Shown here: positions 1 to 7,659 of the stretch, piece after piece
Numbering within the stretch: the first letter of the stretch is position 1
Layout of the letters: the number at the start of each line of letters is the position of its first letter
Assembly (NCBI GenBank): GCA_002256685.1
Contig: NQJH01000049.1
Coordinates: 1 to 20,206 of the forward strand
DNA from: Methylococcaceae bacterium NSP1-2
Lineage (GTDB): Bacteria > Pseudomonadota > Gammaproteobacteria > Methylococcales > Methylomonadaceae
Length of the DNA: 20,206 bases
Direction of reading: 5' to 3'
The notes under the pieces: generated by a model
Seen by the model: only the letters and a program-made list of their open reading frames with translations
What the model was told of the DNA's origin: nothing
Databases searched by the model: none
Made by a program: the position numbers and the translations under genes

Positions 1-483
1 CGCAATAAATAATTGGTGCGGAATTAGCGAAGCACGACCACCTAGCAGCCCTTTAACAGGGGATTGCTGATGTTGTTGCAGTCGTCGCCATGTTTCATAG
101 CGCAATAAAAACCAGCTCGTGGAATCAATCTGCCCCGTAAACAAACGGTCTTGGGGTTTATTAAATTGAATATGATGATTAAGTTCAATTTCTTCTAACT
201 CAACCATTTCACCGAATGAATCTTTACAGTGATAAGTAATTAAGCCGTTTTCTTCAACGACCTCCACCACCTGCATTTTTTCTTCATCAATCGATTCGAT
301 GACATCGCCCACCGAAAATTTGACACGCGTCAGCGGTGCGTTATCAATCGCATACAGGCGTTTTTCATTGCTGGCTAAAAATAGCACGGTAACACGTTTA
401 AAACTGGTTTCCAGTATGAGACCTAAACCAAGTTCTGATTCGGTATTACTAATCCAGCGTTGACCGGGAATAAATTCTTGCAT
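1..483 (-). CDS. rapA: RNA polymerase-associated protein RapA, N-terminal part (partial)
   Basis: RapA is a SWI2/SNF2-family ATPase that binds RNA polymerase and helps recycle it after transcription. Only the first 161 codons are present; the gene runs off the left edge in an open frame. The start is the ATG at 483. The protein begins MQEFIPGQRWISNTESELGL and continues with matches to E. coli RapA that I recognise from memory: ENGLITY, KPQDRLFTGQID and SLIPHQLFIA. These cover the Tudor-like N-terminal domains and the join to the helicase core. The ATPase motifs lie outside the window. The gene follows mfnB on the same strand after about 90 bp that contain a possible -10 box, so it may have its own promoter. 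Identity is close to certain. Confidence 0.95.
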   Translation of the reverse strand, partial: MQEFIPGQRWISNTESELGLGLILETSFKRVTVLFLASNEKRLYAIDNAPLTRVKFSVGDVIESIDEEKMQVVEVVEENGLITYHCKDSFGEMVELEEIELNHHIQFNKPQDRLFTGQIDSTSWFLLRYETWRRLQQHQQSPVKGLLGGRASLIPHQLFIA

Positions 484-523
484 TGATGGGACTACCATTA
501 TTTATTAAATCGAAAATAGCGTT

Positions 524-529
524 ATTATA
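524..529 (-). promoter_or_regulatory. Possible -10 box upstream of rapA
   Basis: On the minus strand this reads TATAAT, a perfect sigma-70 -10 hexamer, about 40 bp upstream of the rapA start. A T-run and TTGTCA lie further upstream, but TTGTCA sits 21 bp away, which is too far for a good -35. The match is therefore only half supported. Confidence 0.35.
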
Positions 530-574
530 AGCATTCGCAAAAAAAAATTTTGACAATTAAATAAGGCATTCAGC

Positions 575-1252
575 TCAAAACTGTATTATCGCCTGCTTTA
601 TCTGTGCAATCGCTAGTTGATTGAGTTGCCCCGTTCTCTGGTGTTGTACACATAACGCGCCTCTAAAACCTAAATAATCCACTTGGTAAGGCATCAGCGT
701 GGCAATATCGTCTAGCCTTAGCGAACCTGCTAGCCCACACAGTAATGACTGTATTTTGGCTAGGCTAACAAACTGCCCTATGTCGGTTTGTGTCATCACT
801 TGAGTGAGTGAGCCTTTGTGTTTATCCATCGTATCAAGCATCACACCTGCAAATCCCGCCTGTTTTAACGCCGTAATAATGGCAAAATCGGGCTGAGCAT
901 CGGCAAATAACACGGCGATTAAGGCAGTTTTCGGTGTTAATTCAGCTAATTTTTCTACAGTAGCCAACCAATCGCCCTCAGGGAAAAAACCGATTTTCAC
1001 ATAATCAACGCCTGTGTTTGCCATTGCTTTGACGGCGTTAAACACTAATTCAGGCTGCATCGGTAAATCGCCCACTGTCGCGCTGACAGGGCAACGCCCT
1101 GCAATTTCAGTCACAATTTGTTTAACTAAATCTATCTCTAATGCACCTAACGCGCCACGTTCTGGTTGTTTTAAATCAATAATATCGACTTGTGCGTTTA
1201 ATACCAACAACGCTTCGGCGACACTATTAACGCTGGCTAGCATTCCTATCAT
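575..1252 (-). CDS. mfnB: (5-formylfuran-3-yl)methyl phosphate synthase (MfnB-like)
   Basis: MfnB makes the furan precursor of methanofuran from two molecules of glyceraldehyde-3-phosphate. Methylotrophic bacteria use the related methylofuran in the formyltransferase/hydrolase step of formaldehyde oxidation. The protein is a 225-residue TIM barrel of normal length. It carries the family motif DIIDLKQPERGALGA, whose lysine corresponds to the catalytic Lys27 of the Methanocaldococcus enzyme. Later it has MLDTMDKHKGSL, where the first Asp and the Lys four residues on correspond to the catalytic Asp151/Lys155 pair. A GTG start at 1267 is in frame, but the ATG at 1252 has GAAGG six bases upstream and gives the usual MIGMLASVNS start, so I prefer it. 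It is the last cofactor gene of the run, 21 bp after DUF447. Confidence 0.88.
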   Translation of the reverse strand: MIGMLASVNSVAEALLVLNAQVDIIDLKQPERGALGALEIDLVKQIVTEIAGRCPVSATVGDLPMQPELVFNAVKAMANTGVDYVKIGFFPEGDWLATVEKLAELTPKTALIAVLFADAQPDFAIITALKQAGFAGVMLDTMDKHKGSLTQVMTQTDIGQFVSLAKIQSLLCGLAGSLRLDDIATLMPYQVDYLGFRGALCVQHQRTGQLNQLAIAQIKQAIIQF

Positions 1253-1273
1253 GATTGACCTTCGCACTGGGCT

Positions 1274-1681
1274 TTAAATAGCGGCTTCTAATACCGCATA
1301 CTGAGCGCGATTAAATCCCATAAAAGGCGCGTGATTGACCGTGTGAATCGCTTTACAAAATAATTTCGGGCGCGTGGCATCATCTTCAATGCGCACTAAT
1401 TCGACTTCGGTATGCGCTAAGGTACACGCCAACACGACACCGTTTATTTTTTCGGCGGGGATTAATGCAAAGTCGCGCCGACCTGTCAAACAACCCGCAA
1501 ACACCCGCACATCATCACAATAATTCAGTACCGCAGTGTGCGTTTCCAATAAATTATTCAGCGTGGTAGACGGGCGAAACGGCAAAATTATGATGTCATC
1601 GCCGTTGCTATGAATGCCCATCGGGGCAAGGTGAGCGACACCCAACTTATTTTGAGTGCTCACAATCAGTTCTTGAATCAT
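1274..1681 (-). CDS. DUF447 family protein of the methanopterin/methanofuran cluster
   Basis: This is a 135-residue protein of the DUF447 family, a flavin-reductase-like split-barrel group that occurs with tetrahydromethanopterin genes in archaea and methylotrophic bacteria. Its reaction is not established. Family marks are the N-terminal GVAHLAPMGIHSNGDDIIILPFRP-type block (residues about 14-37), NYCDDVRVFAGCLTG in the middle, and the closing GFNRAQYAVLEAAI. From memory, family members usually continue for about 50 more residues with a helical tail, so this copy looks short. The ATG at 1681 overlaps the stop of the preceding dihydropteroate-synthase-like frame (ATGA, 4 bp), which points to translational coupling. 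Family assignment is good; function is unknown. Confidence 0.8.
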   Translation of the reverse strand: MIQELIVSTQNKLGVAHLAPMGIHSNGDDIIILPFRPSTTLNNLLETHTAVLNYCDDVRVFAGCLTGRRDFALIPAEKINGVVLACTLAHTEVELVRIEDDATRPKLFCKAIHTVNHAPFMGFNRAQYAVLEAAI

Positions 1682-2469
1682 GATTTTTTTTGTAAAGTCG
1701 TTCCAGCAGGTTTAAAGGTATGCAAATCAACGGTTGCTTCGGCGTTATCGGTGGCGCAACCCCACGTTAAGGCTTGATCTTGGGTAAATCGTTTACCTAA
1801 TTGCCACGCGATTTGCGCCCGCGCCAATTCCACACCCAGATAAAACGCATGACCGCCATCTTGTTCAACGTGTAAATGCGGGAATAAATCAAACGGATCA
1901 ATCGCCGTATGCAAACCGTCACGATTAAAAATATGTACACCGTCCGCACTGGTTTGAATGCGAAAACTGGGGTCTTTGATTTGCCCCGCCAATTCTTCAA
2001 TTTCAGCCAGCGAATACGGGAACGGCGCGGTTTCATGCAATGCCATTAATGCGGGATTAATGTGTTTTGGTAGCGTGTCCTGTTGTTTAGCGGCATACAT
2101 AATGCGCCGTGCTACATCGGCTTCTTTGATGGAGCGACAGGCGTGCTGACTGACTTCGGTGGCTAGAATCTGATTAATATTTAATTCTGAACAAATACCC
2201 AGCAATAACGCATTCATGCCCATGGTATCGGCGTGAGTCAATTCGGTAATGTTACCGACACCGAGCATCATTTCCACATCGGGATGATTTTTTCGTACTT
2301 CATGATAACGAACAATAGACTGGGTAAAACCAAAGTGCAGTGGGTCTAAAATCGGGTCAACAATAAACGGGCGATTTTTTGCCCGCATGATGTTAATCGC
2401 CCTGTCTAAGGAAGCTAAATCTTCATGGGTTTCAGGATCGGCGTGGCATTTACTTCGTCCGCTATCCAT
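1678..2469 (-). CDS. Dihydropteroate synthase-like protein, C-terminal part after a frameshift
   Basis: This frame holds the C-terminal ~250 residues of a dihydropteroate-synthase-related protein found in the methanopterin gene clusters of methylotrophs. Family sequence begins at PETHEDLASLDRAI (about residue 12) and continues with PFIVDPILDPLHFGF, MLGVGNITELTHADTMG and HLHVEQDGGHAFYLG. The first 11 residues do not look like the family and are probably the wrong frame. The ATG at 2469 lies inside the upstream frame and has no visible ribosome site. The two frames overlap by 55 bp (2415-2469), and the join falls near 2433-2441. Together they would give about 455 residues, the usual size of the family. 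The gene is either broken, recoded, or carries a sequencing error. Confidence 0.8.
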   Translation of the reverse strand: MDSGRSKCHADPETHEDLASLDRAINIMRAKNRPFIVDPILDPLHFGFTQSIVRYHEVRKNHPDVEMMLGVGNITELTHADTMGMNALLLGICSELNINQILATEVSQHACRSIKEADVARRIMYAAKQQDTLPKHINPALMALHETAPFPYSLAEIEELAGQIKDPSFRIQTSADGVHIFNRDGLHTAIDPFDLFPHLHVEQDGGHAFYLGVELARAQIAWQLGKRFTQDQALTWGCATDNAEATVDLHTFKPAGTTLQKKS

Positions 2470-3062
2470 AAGGTAGATTCATGCAGACTCAATAAATAAT
2501 CCGCCCCTGCTTTACCGCCGCGTAATAAATCATTAGCATCCAATGAATCAATACTGACCATGAAGCCGCGTTGTTTTAGCAGCTGAATAATCTTTTCCAT
2601 TTCTGGAAAATCCGTGCTGGGCAAACAGCCTATATCAATGACATCCGCGCCATTTTTACGGTAATATTCCGCACGGTTCATGACTTCATCAATGCTAATA
2701 GTGGCAGCATCAGTAATTTCAGCGAAGATTTTTACCACGTAATGACTTAAATCAACTTGATGGGCTTTTTGACCAAAATATTGCGGTAAATCTTTCAGCT
2801 CTTCAGGGCCACGTTCCACAGGAATAGTGAGATGTTCCGTTAACGCCTCTATATCACCACGACACCGCCCTGGAACAATAATACGATCTGCGCCAAAGGT
2901 ATCGCTCAAGCGGCGAGCAATCATATCGGTGGTCATTAAACCCGCGACTTTTAGCCCTAATTGATGCACGGTGTAAGTAAACTCTGGCTGCATTTTTGCC
3001 AAAATGCTGTGCAACTGTTTTTCTGCCAGCTTACCTGTTAAAAATAGAATGTGTTCAGTCAT
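2415..3062 (-). CDS. Dihydropteroate synthase-like protein, N-terminal part before a frameshift
   Basis: This frame holds the N-terminal 215 residues of the same split protein. Residues 1-100 match the N-terminal domain seen only in the methylotroph/archaeal version (LFLTGKLAEKQLHSIL, RIIVPGRCRGDIEAL, VERGPEELKDLP). From about residue 115 the dihydropteroate-synthase-type TIM barrel begins (AATISIDEVMNRAEYYRKNG, ADVIDIGCLPSTDFPE). The likely role is in making the pterin part of tetrahydromethanopterin. Family sequence ends at ADEVNATPIL, then the frame closes after KPMKI. The natural continuation (PETHEDLAS) is in the neighbouring frame. The ATG at 3062 lies 6 bp after the toxin stop. Family assignment is confident; the broken state is directly visible. 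Confidence 0.82.
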   Translation of the reverse strand: MTEHILFLTGKLAEKQLHSILAKMQPEFTYTVHQLGLKVAGLMTTDMIARRLSDTFGADRIIVPGRCRGDIEALTEHLTIPVERGPEELKDLPQYFGQKAHQVDLSHYVVKIFAEITDAATISIDEVMNRAEYYRKNGADVIDIGCLPSTDFPEMEKIIQLLKQRGFMVSIDSLDANDLLRGGKAGADYLLSLHESTLWIADEVNATPILKPMKI

Positions 3063-3068
3063 TATGCT

Positions 3069-3347
3069 TCACAACGCATTTTTGATGTCACGATAGAAGT
3101 TTTCATGACTTCCTAAGGCGAGCAAGGTCAAGGTAATAATCTGTTCTTCATAGCTATAAGCTAACAGCGTTAATTGGTTATTCATACGAAACTTATAAAC
3201 CCACAAAAAATCTAAATCTCCTTTTTTTTGTTGACCAACACACGGGTTATTCATGATGATTTTGATGGCTGCATCAAGCTCTGTTTTTTGATTTGGCGTG
3301 AGTTTTTTAACGCTTTGTTTAAACTGCCGTGTTTGTATAATCTGCAT
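3069..3347 (-). CDS. RelE/ParE-family toxin
   Basis: This is a small 92-residue protein of the RelE/ParE fold, the toxin half of a type II toxin-antitoxin pair. RelE-type members cleave mRNA at the ribosome; ParE-type members act on gyrase. The sequence alone does not decide between them. Visible marks are the N-terminal QTRQFKQSVKKLTPNQK, the middle KKGDLDFLWVYKFRMNNQLTLLAY, where a basic/aromatic stretch leads into the beta sheet, and the tail LLALGSHENFYRDI typical of RelE/YafQ-like proteins. A TTG start at 3356 is possible. I chose the ATG at 3347 because it follows the antitoxin stop by a single base (TAAAATG), a coupled arrangement typical of such pairs. Confidence 0.78.
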   Translation of the reverse strand: MQIIQTRQFKQSVKKLTPNQKTELDAAIKIIMNNPCVGQQKKGDLDFLWVYKFRMNNQLTLLAYSYEEQIITLTLLALGSHENFYRDIKNAL

Positions 3348-3348
3348 T

Positions 3349-3564
3349 TTAATCAAAAAGATAAGGCTCGACTTGACCTGCTAATACTTCTTCTCTAGCG
3401 TTGAGAATGGTTTTAATAAATTCAAAACTTAAATCGGGATTTTCTTCTGCACAATACCCAATTTTTGCCCAATAGTTTATTTGTTCATCTAAACTACGAT
3501 GGCAAATTTTAGCTTGTACATTAGCGGCTTCAGCCAATGGGTCTGCAATAGTGACGGAAATCAT
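3349..3564 (-). CDS. ParD-like antitoxin
   Basis: This is a 71-residue protein resembling the ParD-like antitoxin family (Pfam ParD_like). The N-terminus MISVTIADPLAEAANVQAKI is the short ribbon-helix-helix DNA-binding part. Next comes the family signature HRSLDEQINYWAKIGYCAEENPDL with SFEFIKTIL, and then an acidic tail that would bind the toxin. It comes before the toxin in transcription order, as most antitoxins do, with one base between the genes. The ATG at 3564 has AGG a few bases upstream. Antitoxins of this type usually repress their own operon, but I see no clear operator palindrome here. The pair lies within the cofactor gene run, which suggests insertion. Confidence 0.8.
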   Translation of the reverse strand: MISVTIADPLAEAANVQAKICHRSLDEQINYWAKIGYCAEENPDLSFEFIKTILNAREEVLAGQVEPYLFD

Positions 3565-3604
3565 AATGAACCTGCTTAATAATTTTTTAAATCGGTTGTC
3601 TAAA

Positions 3605-4144
3605 TCATGCTAGTGATTTCAGTCGATTAGTTACCGTAACGATTAACTCATCAACATTATCAACCACCGTCGTATATTCAAACTGGCGTAATTTATCGGT
3701 CGCTTCTAAATCAATTCTGCGTGGATAAACCATCACTCTTTTACCACCCGGTGCAGTCGTTTCTATTTCAGGCGCGACATCACAAGGATAAACAATGCTA
3801 GGCACGCGACATTTTCCTGCTTGTGCATATAAATTCGTCACCAAGGAATCGGAAATCCCTAGCACGCATTTAGCGACCGTGTTAGACGTAGCAGGGGCCA
3901 TCACAAAGGTATGATAATAGCCTTTATAAAAATGCCCAACTGGCGGTGATGAGGCGGTTTTATCACGGTACACAGGCATAGCGGCGCGAACATCGCTAAG
4001 ATCAATGCCATACATTTTCAACACTTCTTCACCCGCTTGACTGAGATATAAATCCACGTCTTTTAAGGTCAGCAAGAATTCCAAGCATTGTTCTATATAA
4101 TGCCCTGAGCCAGTGATTGCCCAAGCTAATCGAGGTTTATTCAT
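3605..4144 (-). CDS. Flavoprotein of the DmrB/AfpA type (possible dihydromethanopterin reductase)
   Basis: This 179-residue protein belongs to the flavoprotein (CoaC-like, FMN-binding) superfamily. It resembles DmrB/archaeoflavoprotein AfpA, which reduce dihydromethanopterin or accept electrons in methanopterin metabolism. The N-terminus MNKPRLAWAITGSGHYIEQ is the first strand and FMN phosphate loop. FVMAPATSNTVAKCVLGISDSLVTNL is the second conserved block, followed by VPSIVYPCDVAPEIET. A TTG at 4156 is in frame, but the ATG at 4144 gives the conserved start. The gene lies at the head of the left minus-strand run, with a TATAAT on the minus strand at 4174-4179. Superfamily assignment is firm. 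The DmrB role is inferred from neighbours and likeness. Confidence 0.78.
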   Translation of the reverse strand: MNKPRLAWAITGSGHYIEQCLEFLLTLKDVDLYLSQAGEEVLKMYGIDLSDVRAAMPVYRDKTASSPPVGHFYKGYYHTFVMAPATSNTVAKCVLGISDSLVTNLYAQAGKCRVPSIVYPCDVAPEIETTAPGGKRVMVYPRRIDLEATDKLRQFEYTTVVDNVDELIVTVTNRLKSLA

Positions 4145-4173
4145 ACACAGTATCAATTTTAAAATAGTTGGGC

Positions 4174-4179
4174 ATTATA
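4174..4179 (-). promoter_or_regulatory. Possible -10 box of the cofactor gene run
   Basis: The minus strand reads TATAAT about 30 bp upstream of the flavoprotein start, in the 84-bp gap after the GTPase pair. No convincing -35 lies 16-18 bp upstream (about GGTCGT), so an activator or a weak promoter is possible. Confidence 0.35.
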
Positions 4180-4228
4180 ACCTGAATCTAAACGACACGA
4201 CCTACACAGGCGTTCTGTGCGGTGTCCA

Positions 4229-5833
4229 TCACACCAACATTCTGGTTAAAGGGCTCTCGCTGTCTATGATTAGCGGCTCGTCACTGTCGCAGTGTTCAAT
4301 CAGTTCAGTCAGTTGTTGATACTGCTCGGTGTGTTGCTGAGTGATACTGTCAATGACTTCTAACACCTCGTTATCTATCAGACTAAACGCACTAATAATG
4401 CCTTTATTCAGTCCATTTAAGGCACTCTTTTTTAACGAGGGCTGGGCTTTTTTTAAAATAAAAAACGGGATTAACCACGTTAGCGCACACATAAGCGTGC
4501 TATGCACAGCAAAATCAACGCCTAAATAGGGAACAGCGGTCATGTTGCTATGGTAATACCCGATAAAAACTTGATAAGCCACCCACGACATTGCGGCGAG
4601 TGGTAACGTAATTTCACACAAACGCATGACTTTTAAAAAGCCTCGATGTAAGGCACTGCCGGGTGTGGCTAAGGCAACACGGACGTTGAGTTCGCTTTGA
4701 GTTTGGACAATTTTTTCGGCTTTATTGCGCACTGTCGTGAGTTGTTTTTTCAGTGGTGATGTAGGCAAACCCGTTTGGTCGGCGACGCTGATAAATTCAT
4801 CAATCGCATCATTAAAGCGGGTTTGCGCCCACTCGTCCCACAGTTGCGGGTGTTTGCTATATTTAGCAAGCGGGGGAGCGGCTATTAAATGACTGGCTTG
4901 GTCGGCATAATGTTGTGCTAATTGCTGGCAAGACCAAATAAAGCCCTGTTGTAACAGGATGCTCGTTTGTTGCCATTGCTGTTGCCAGTGGATTTTAAGT
5001 GATTGAATTTGCTGCAGCGTTCCTAAGGTTAATAACACGCTTTGTAACTGTTGTTTAAGTGCTTGCTTACGAACTTGTGAGCCGCGTTGTTGCAGTTGTT
5101 CAATGGTGTGCTGATTGGCTAGGCTAATAATAAGGCTTTCTAATTGGGCAAAGTCATCTTCTTGTTGTTCATCGGTACAGATGGTTTTAAAAATCATCGG
5201 TTCAACAAAACCCGCTTTTTGCAGTTGTTGATTAAAATCGGCAAATTGTGGCAACTGCCCTCTGTCCCATTGATTTAATACAAATAACCACGCATGTCGT
5301 CCGCCTTCGGCAAGTAATAATCGCCATGCTTTTTCATCACGATACCGCTCAGGGCTAACCACATAAATGAGGATGTCGATATGCGGTAGCCAGCTTAATA
5401 CTTGCTGTTTGTTATGCAGTTCGGTACTGTCAAAATCTGGCATATCAATCCAGATAATATTTTTTTTGCGTTCGTCATCATGCTGAGCAAGATTAATTTT
5501 AGCCAGCGGTAATTGTTCAGCTAATGAGGGCAGGGCAATACTGTGATGATGAAATAAGGTCACTTCACGCGAGGTCGGTCGCTCTATGCCTGATTTAGCA
5601 ATGGCTTTACCTGCTAAGCGATTCAGTAACGCACTTTTGCCTACGCCTGTGCCGCCCATAAACGCGACAATCAACGGTCTTGCGGAATGGGTGCTTGCAA
5701 ATAAGCCATCGGGTGAGCGCGTATCGACCTCATTCAGTTGCTGTGCGGTATCGCTGTTTAGCCAACCCAGCGCGTGAGCGTGCTGCGCCCAGTGTTTAGT
5801 TTTTTCTACTAATTCAGAGTAATCGTAAGCCAT
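4229..5833 (-). CDS. Membrane-associated GTPase (second gene of a GTPase pair)
   Basis: This 534-residue protein has an N-terminal TRAFAC-type G domain. G1 is GGTGVGKS at residues 60-67, a G2 threonine lies in RPTSREVT (about 87), G3 is DMPD at 130-133, and G4 is a full NQWD at 187-190. After about residue 240 the sequence is Q-rich and helical. Around 400-460 there are two hydrophobic stretches (LPLAAMSWVAYQVFIGYY; STLMCALTWLIPFFIL) that could form a membrane hairpin. This layout recalls bacterial dynamin-like proteins (G domain, helical stalk, membrane hairpin), but I cannot assign a named family. The gene overlaps the upstream GTPase gene by 20 bp, so the two are co-translated and may act as a heteromer. 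Confidence 0.8.
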   Translation of the reverse strand: MAYDYSELVEKTKHWAQHAHALGWLNSDTAQQLNEVDTRSPDGLFASTHSARPLIVAFMGGTGVGKSALLNRLAGKAIAKSGIERPTSREVTLFHHHSIALPSLAEQLPLAKINLAQHDDERKKNIIWIDMPDFDSTELHNKQQVLSWLPHIDILIYVVSPERYRDEKAWRLLLAEGGRHAWLFVLNQWDRGQLPQFADFNQQLQKAGFVEPMIFKTICTDEQQEDDFAQLESLIISLANQHTIEQLQQRGSQVRKQALKQQLQSVLLTLGTLQQIQSLKIHWQQQWQQTSILLQQGFIWSCQQLAQHYADQASHLIAAPPLAKYSKHPQLWDEWAQTRFNDAIDEFISVADQTGLPTSPLKKQLTTVRNKAEKIVQTQSELNVRVALATPGSALHRGFLKVMRLCEITLPLAAMSWVAYQVFIGYYHSNMTAVPYLGVDFAVHSTLMCALTWLIPFFILKKAQPSLKKSALNGLNKGIISAFSLIDNEVLEVIDSITQQHTEQYQQLTELIEHCDSDEPLIIDSESPLTRMLV

Positions 5834-7553
5834 GACGTTTGTCTGTTAGTTGTTGCTCGGCCGCGCTTAGCGACGCTAGCGAAATGTTAAAATAAGTTAA
5901 CGTCGATAATTGTTCGGGCAGTGCCAACAGCCGTTTAGCGAGACTGCCGATAAACAATGTTTGTTTAACGGTGTTGAATTGTTGTTGTTTGAGTTCGCTT
6001 TCGACTTTGTGCATATAACTGCCTATCGCGCTTTCAGTGAGCATGGACGTTACCGTTAACATCGCAGGGGCAATGACTAAATCTTGTACACCAATACCGC
6101 CTGTGTGTAGCGTAAAGGCAATAACAGCGGCATCGGCAGTCACGCGCGTGGCGCGTAAAGTGTTTAATACCATTGGCTGTTGTTGCAGTTTATGATAAAG
6201 CTGCTGTGCGGTGTGTTCCACGTCTTGTTGAAAATCAATGTGATAATTTTGTGCCGCTTCGGCAAAGTCTTGTAATAAAACCGTGCGTTGTGCGCGTAAT
6301 ACGCTGTTTAATGCTTTCCACCATTGGCTTTGTTGGCTGTGTTCGGCTTGATCTAGCAATCTGTCTACCAGTTGAATCAGCGTATGTTCAGCGATTTGTT
6401 TTAATAATGCGACCTCATGACTGCTGTTTGCAATAGGCTGGCGTTGTCGTCCTAACTTCATTAGTTGTCTAACTGGCCATGTGAGTGCTTTGCGTGTTCC
6501 TGCTAAAAACCCCGCTAAACCCGGAATTTCTAATAAGGTCAGTAACTCCGCTAATGCCTGTTGAAACGTTTCATAATGATGCGGATGATTTAAAAACTCC
6601 CGCTGATAACTCTCTAGTGCTGCTTGTATCGCACCATTACACAGTGCTTGCCAATCAGTCAGAGCTTGATGTTCAGCGCGTATCGGTTCTAGCCAGTCTT
6701 GCCAGTATTTTTGTAGCAACTCTTGGGTGAAACGCGCCTGTTTTTTATGACTGACTTGTTGCGTCAACTCGCGTAATAATTTTGTATAGGCTGAAGACCA
6801 CTGCGGTGCGCCGGTTTGTTTTTCATAAAATAACGGCACAACCGTCGGAAACGCATCACTTCTAGCCAACCGCCATTTTTCTTGTAACGAATTAATCAGT
6901 ACCGCTTCCGAGCCTTCGGTTAGTTTGTTCAAACAAATAACCACGGGTTGATGTAACACTTCCAAAAAAGCCATCATCTCCCAGACGGATTGATCGGCGT
7001 ATTTTTCTTTACTGACCACTAAAATAAGCACATCTGCCAAGGCAATGGTGCGAATCACGCCTTCTCGATAAGTCGCTGAATCGATGGAATCAAAATCAGG
7101 CGTGTCCCACAACACACCGTGTGGTAAATGGGGCGATTCGTTATTCAGTACGGTTAACGAATAACAATCATAGCGTTCCTTGCTCAGTTGACTTTGCTGC
7201 AACTGCTGAAACCGTCCAAAATAATGCGGCAAATCGTGACAATCCGCCAGACTAACTCCATGACAAAAACCTTGCGGATGCACGGTATAACCTGCCAACG
7301 GACTGACTCCAGCAACTTGACAGCTTAATAACACATTCACCAGCGAGCTTTTACCCGCTTGCGTAGGCCCTGCTACTGCAATCTGTAGCGGTGGCGCGTC
7401 TGCCCCATTTAACAACTGCCCTTTACGAATAAAAGCTTCTGCCAAAATCAGTTGATCTATGCGTTGTTGATATAAGATTCGACGCGCTTCATTGCTTTGT
7501 TGGCTTAAAACGCTTTGGTAACGCTGTTTTAGTAGCTGGATAAATTCAAGCAT
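5814..7553 (-). CDS. GTPase-like membrane protein with altered G4 (first gene of a GTPase pair)
   Basis: This is a 579-residue protein when read from the ATG at 7553 (a TTG at 7568 is also in frame). It has G1 GPTQAGKS at about 62-69 and G3 DTPD at about 150-153. The G4 position is NKLT at about 209-212, lacking the Asp that normally selects guanine. The middle is helical and rich in Gln. Near the C-terminus there is a hydrophobic region (ADAAVIAFTLHTGGIGV, then APAMLTVTSMLTESAIGSYM) that could insert in the membrane. The overall plan matches its downstream partner, which it overlaps by 20 bp, suggesting an old duplication. The gene is divergent from a small lipoprotein gene. Nucleotide binding is well supported; specificity and role are not known. 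Confidence 0.78.
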   Translation of the reverse strand: MLEFIQLLKQRYQSVLSQQSNEARRILYQQRIDQLILAEAFIRKGQLLNGADAPPLQIAVAGPTQAGKSSLVNVLLSCQVAGVSPLAGYTVHPQGFCHGVSLADCHDLPHYFGRFQQLQQSQLSKERYDCYSLTVLNNESPHLPHGVLWDTPDFDSIDSATYREGVIRTIALADVLILVVSKEKYADQSVWEMMAFLEVLHQPVVICLNKLTEGSEAVLINSLQEKWRLARSDAFPTVVPLFYEKQTGAPQWSSAYTKLLRELTQQVSHKKQARFTQELLQKYWQDWLEPIRAEHQALTDWQALCNGAIQAALESYQREFLNHPHHYETFQQALAELLTLLEIPGLAGFLAGTRKALTWPVRQLMKLGRQRQPIANSSHEVALLKQIAEHTLIQLVDRLLDQAEHSQQSQWWKALNSVLRAQRTVLLQDFAEAAQNYHIDFQQDVEHTAQQLYHKLQQQPMVLNTLRATRVTADAAVIAFTLHTGGIGVQDLVIAPAMLTVTSMLTESAIGSYMHKVESELKQQQFNTVKQTLFIGSLAKRLLALPEQLSTLTYFNISLASLSAAEQQLTDKRHGLRLL

Positions 7554-7607
7554 ATAAACTTTACTCAAGGTTATAATAACTTATCATTTTACTTTGTTTG
7601 ATGATCT

Positions 7608-7619
7608 ATTGTTAACAAT
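7608..7619. promoter_or_regulatory. Perfect 12-bp palindrome in a divergent gene gap
   Basis: ATTGTTAACAAT is a perfect palindrome in the 106-bp gap between the divergent GTPase and lipoprotein genes. Its position allows it to serve as an operator for both. AT-rich palindromes of this size also occur by chance. Confidence 0.3.
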
Positions 7620-7659
7620 ACCACTGCATCCACCCGAATTTAACTCGAGGTTATTCATA

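Noticed and set aside
540..550. T9 run on the minus strand after mfnB as an intrinsic terminator.
   Set aside because: No stable hairpin precedes the T run.
1678..3062. Programmed ribosomal frameshifting in the synthase-like gene.
   Set aside because: No classic slippery heptamer with a following hairpin or a Shine-Dalgarno-like stimulator is visible at 2433-2441. A mutation or sequence error is simpler.
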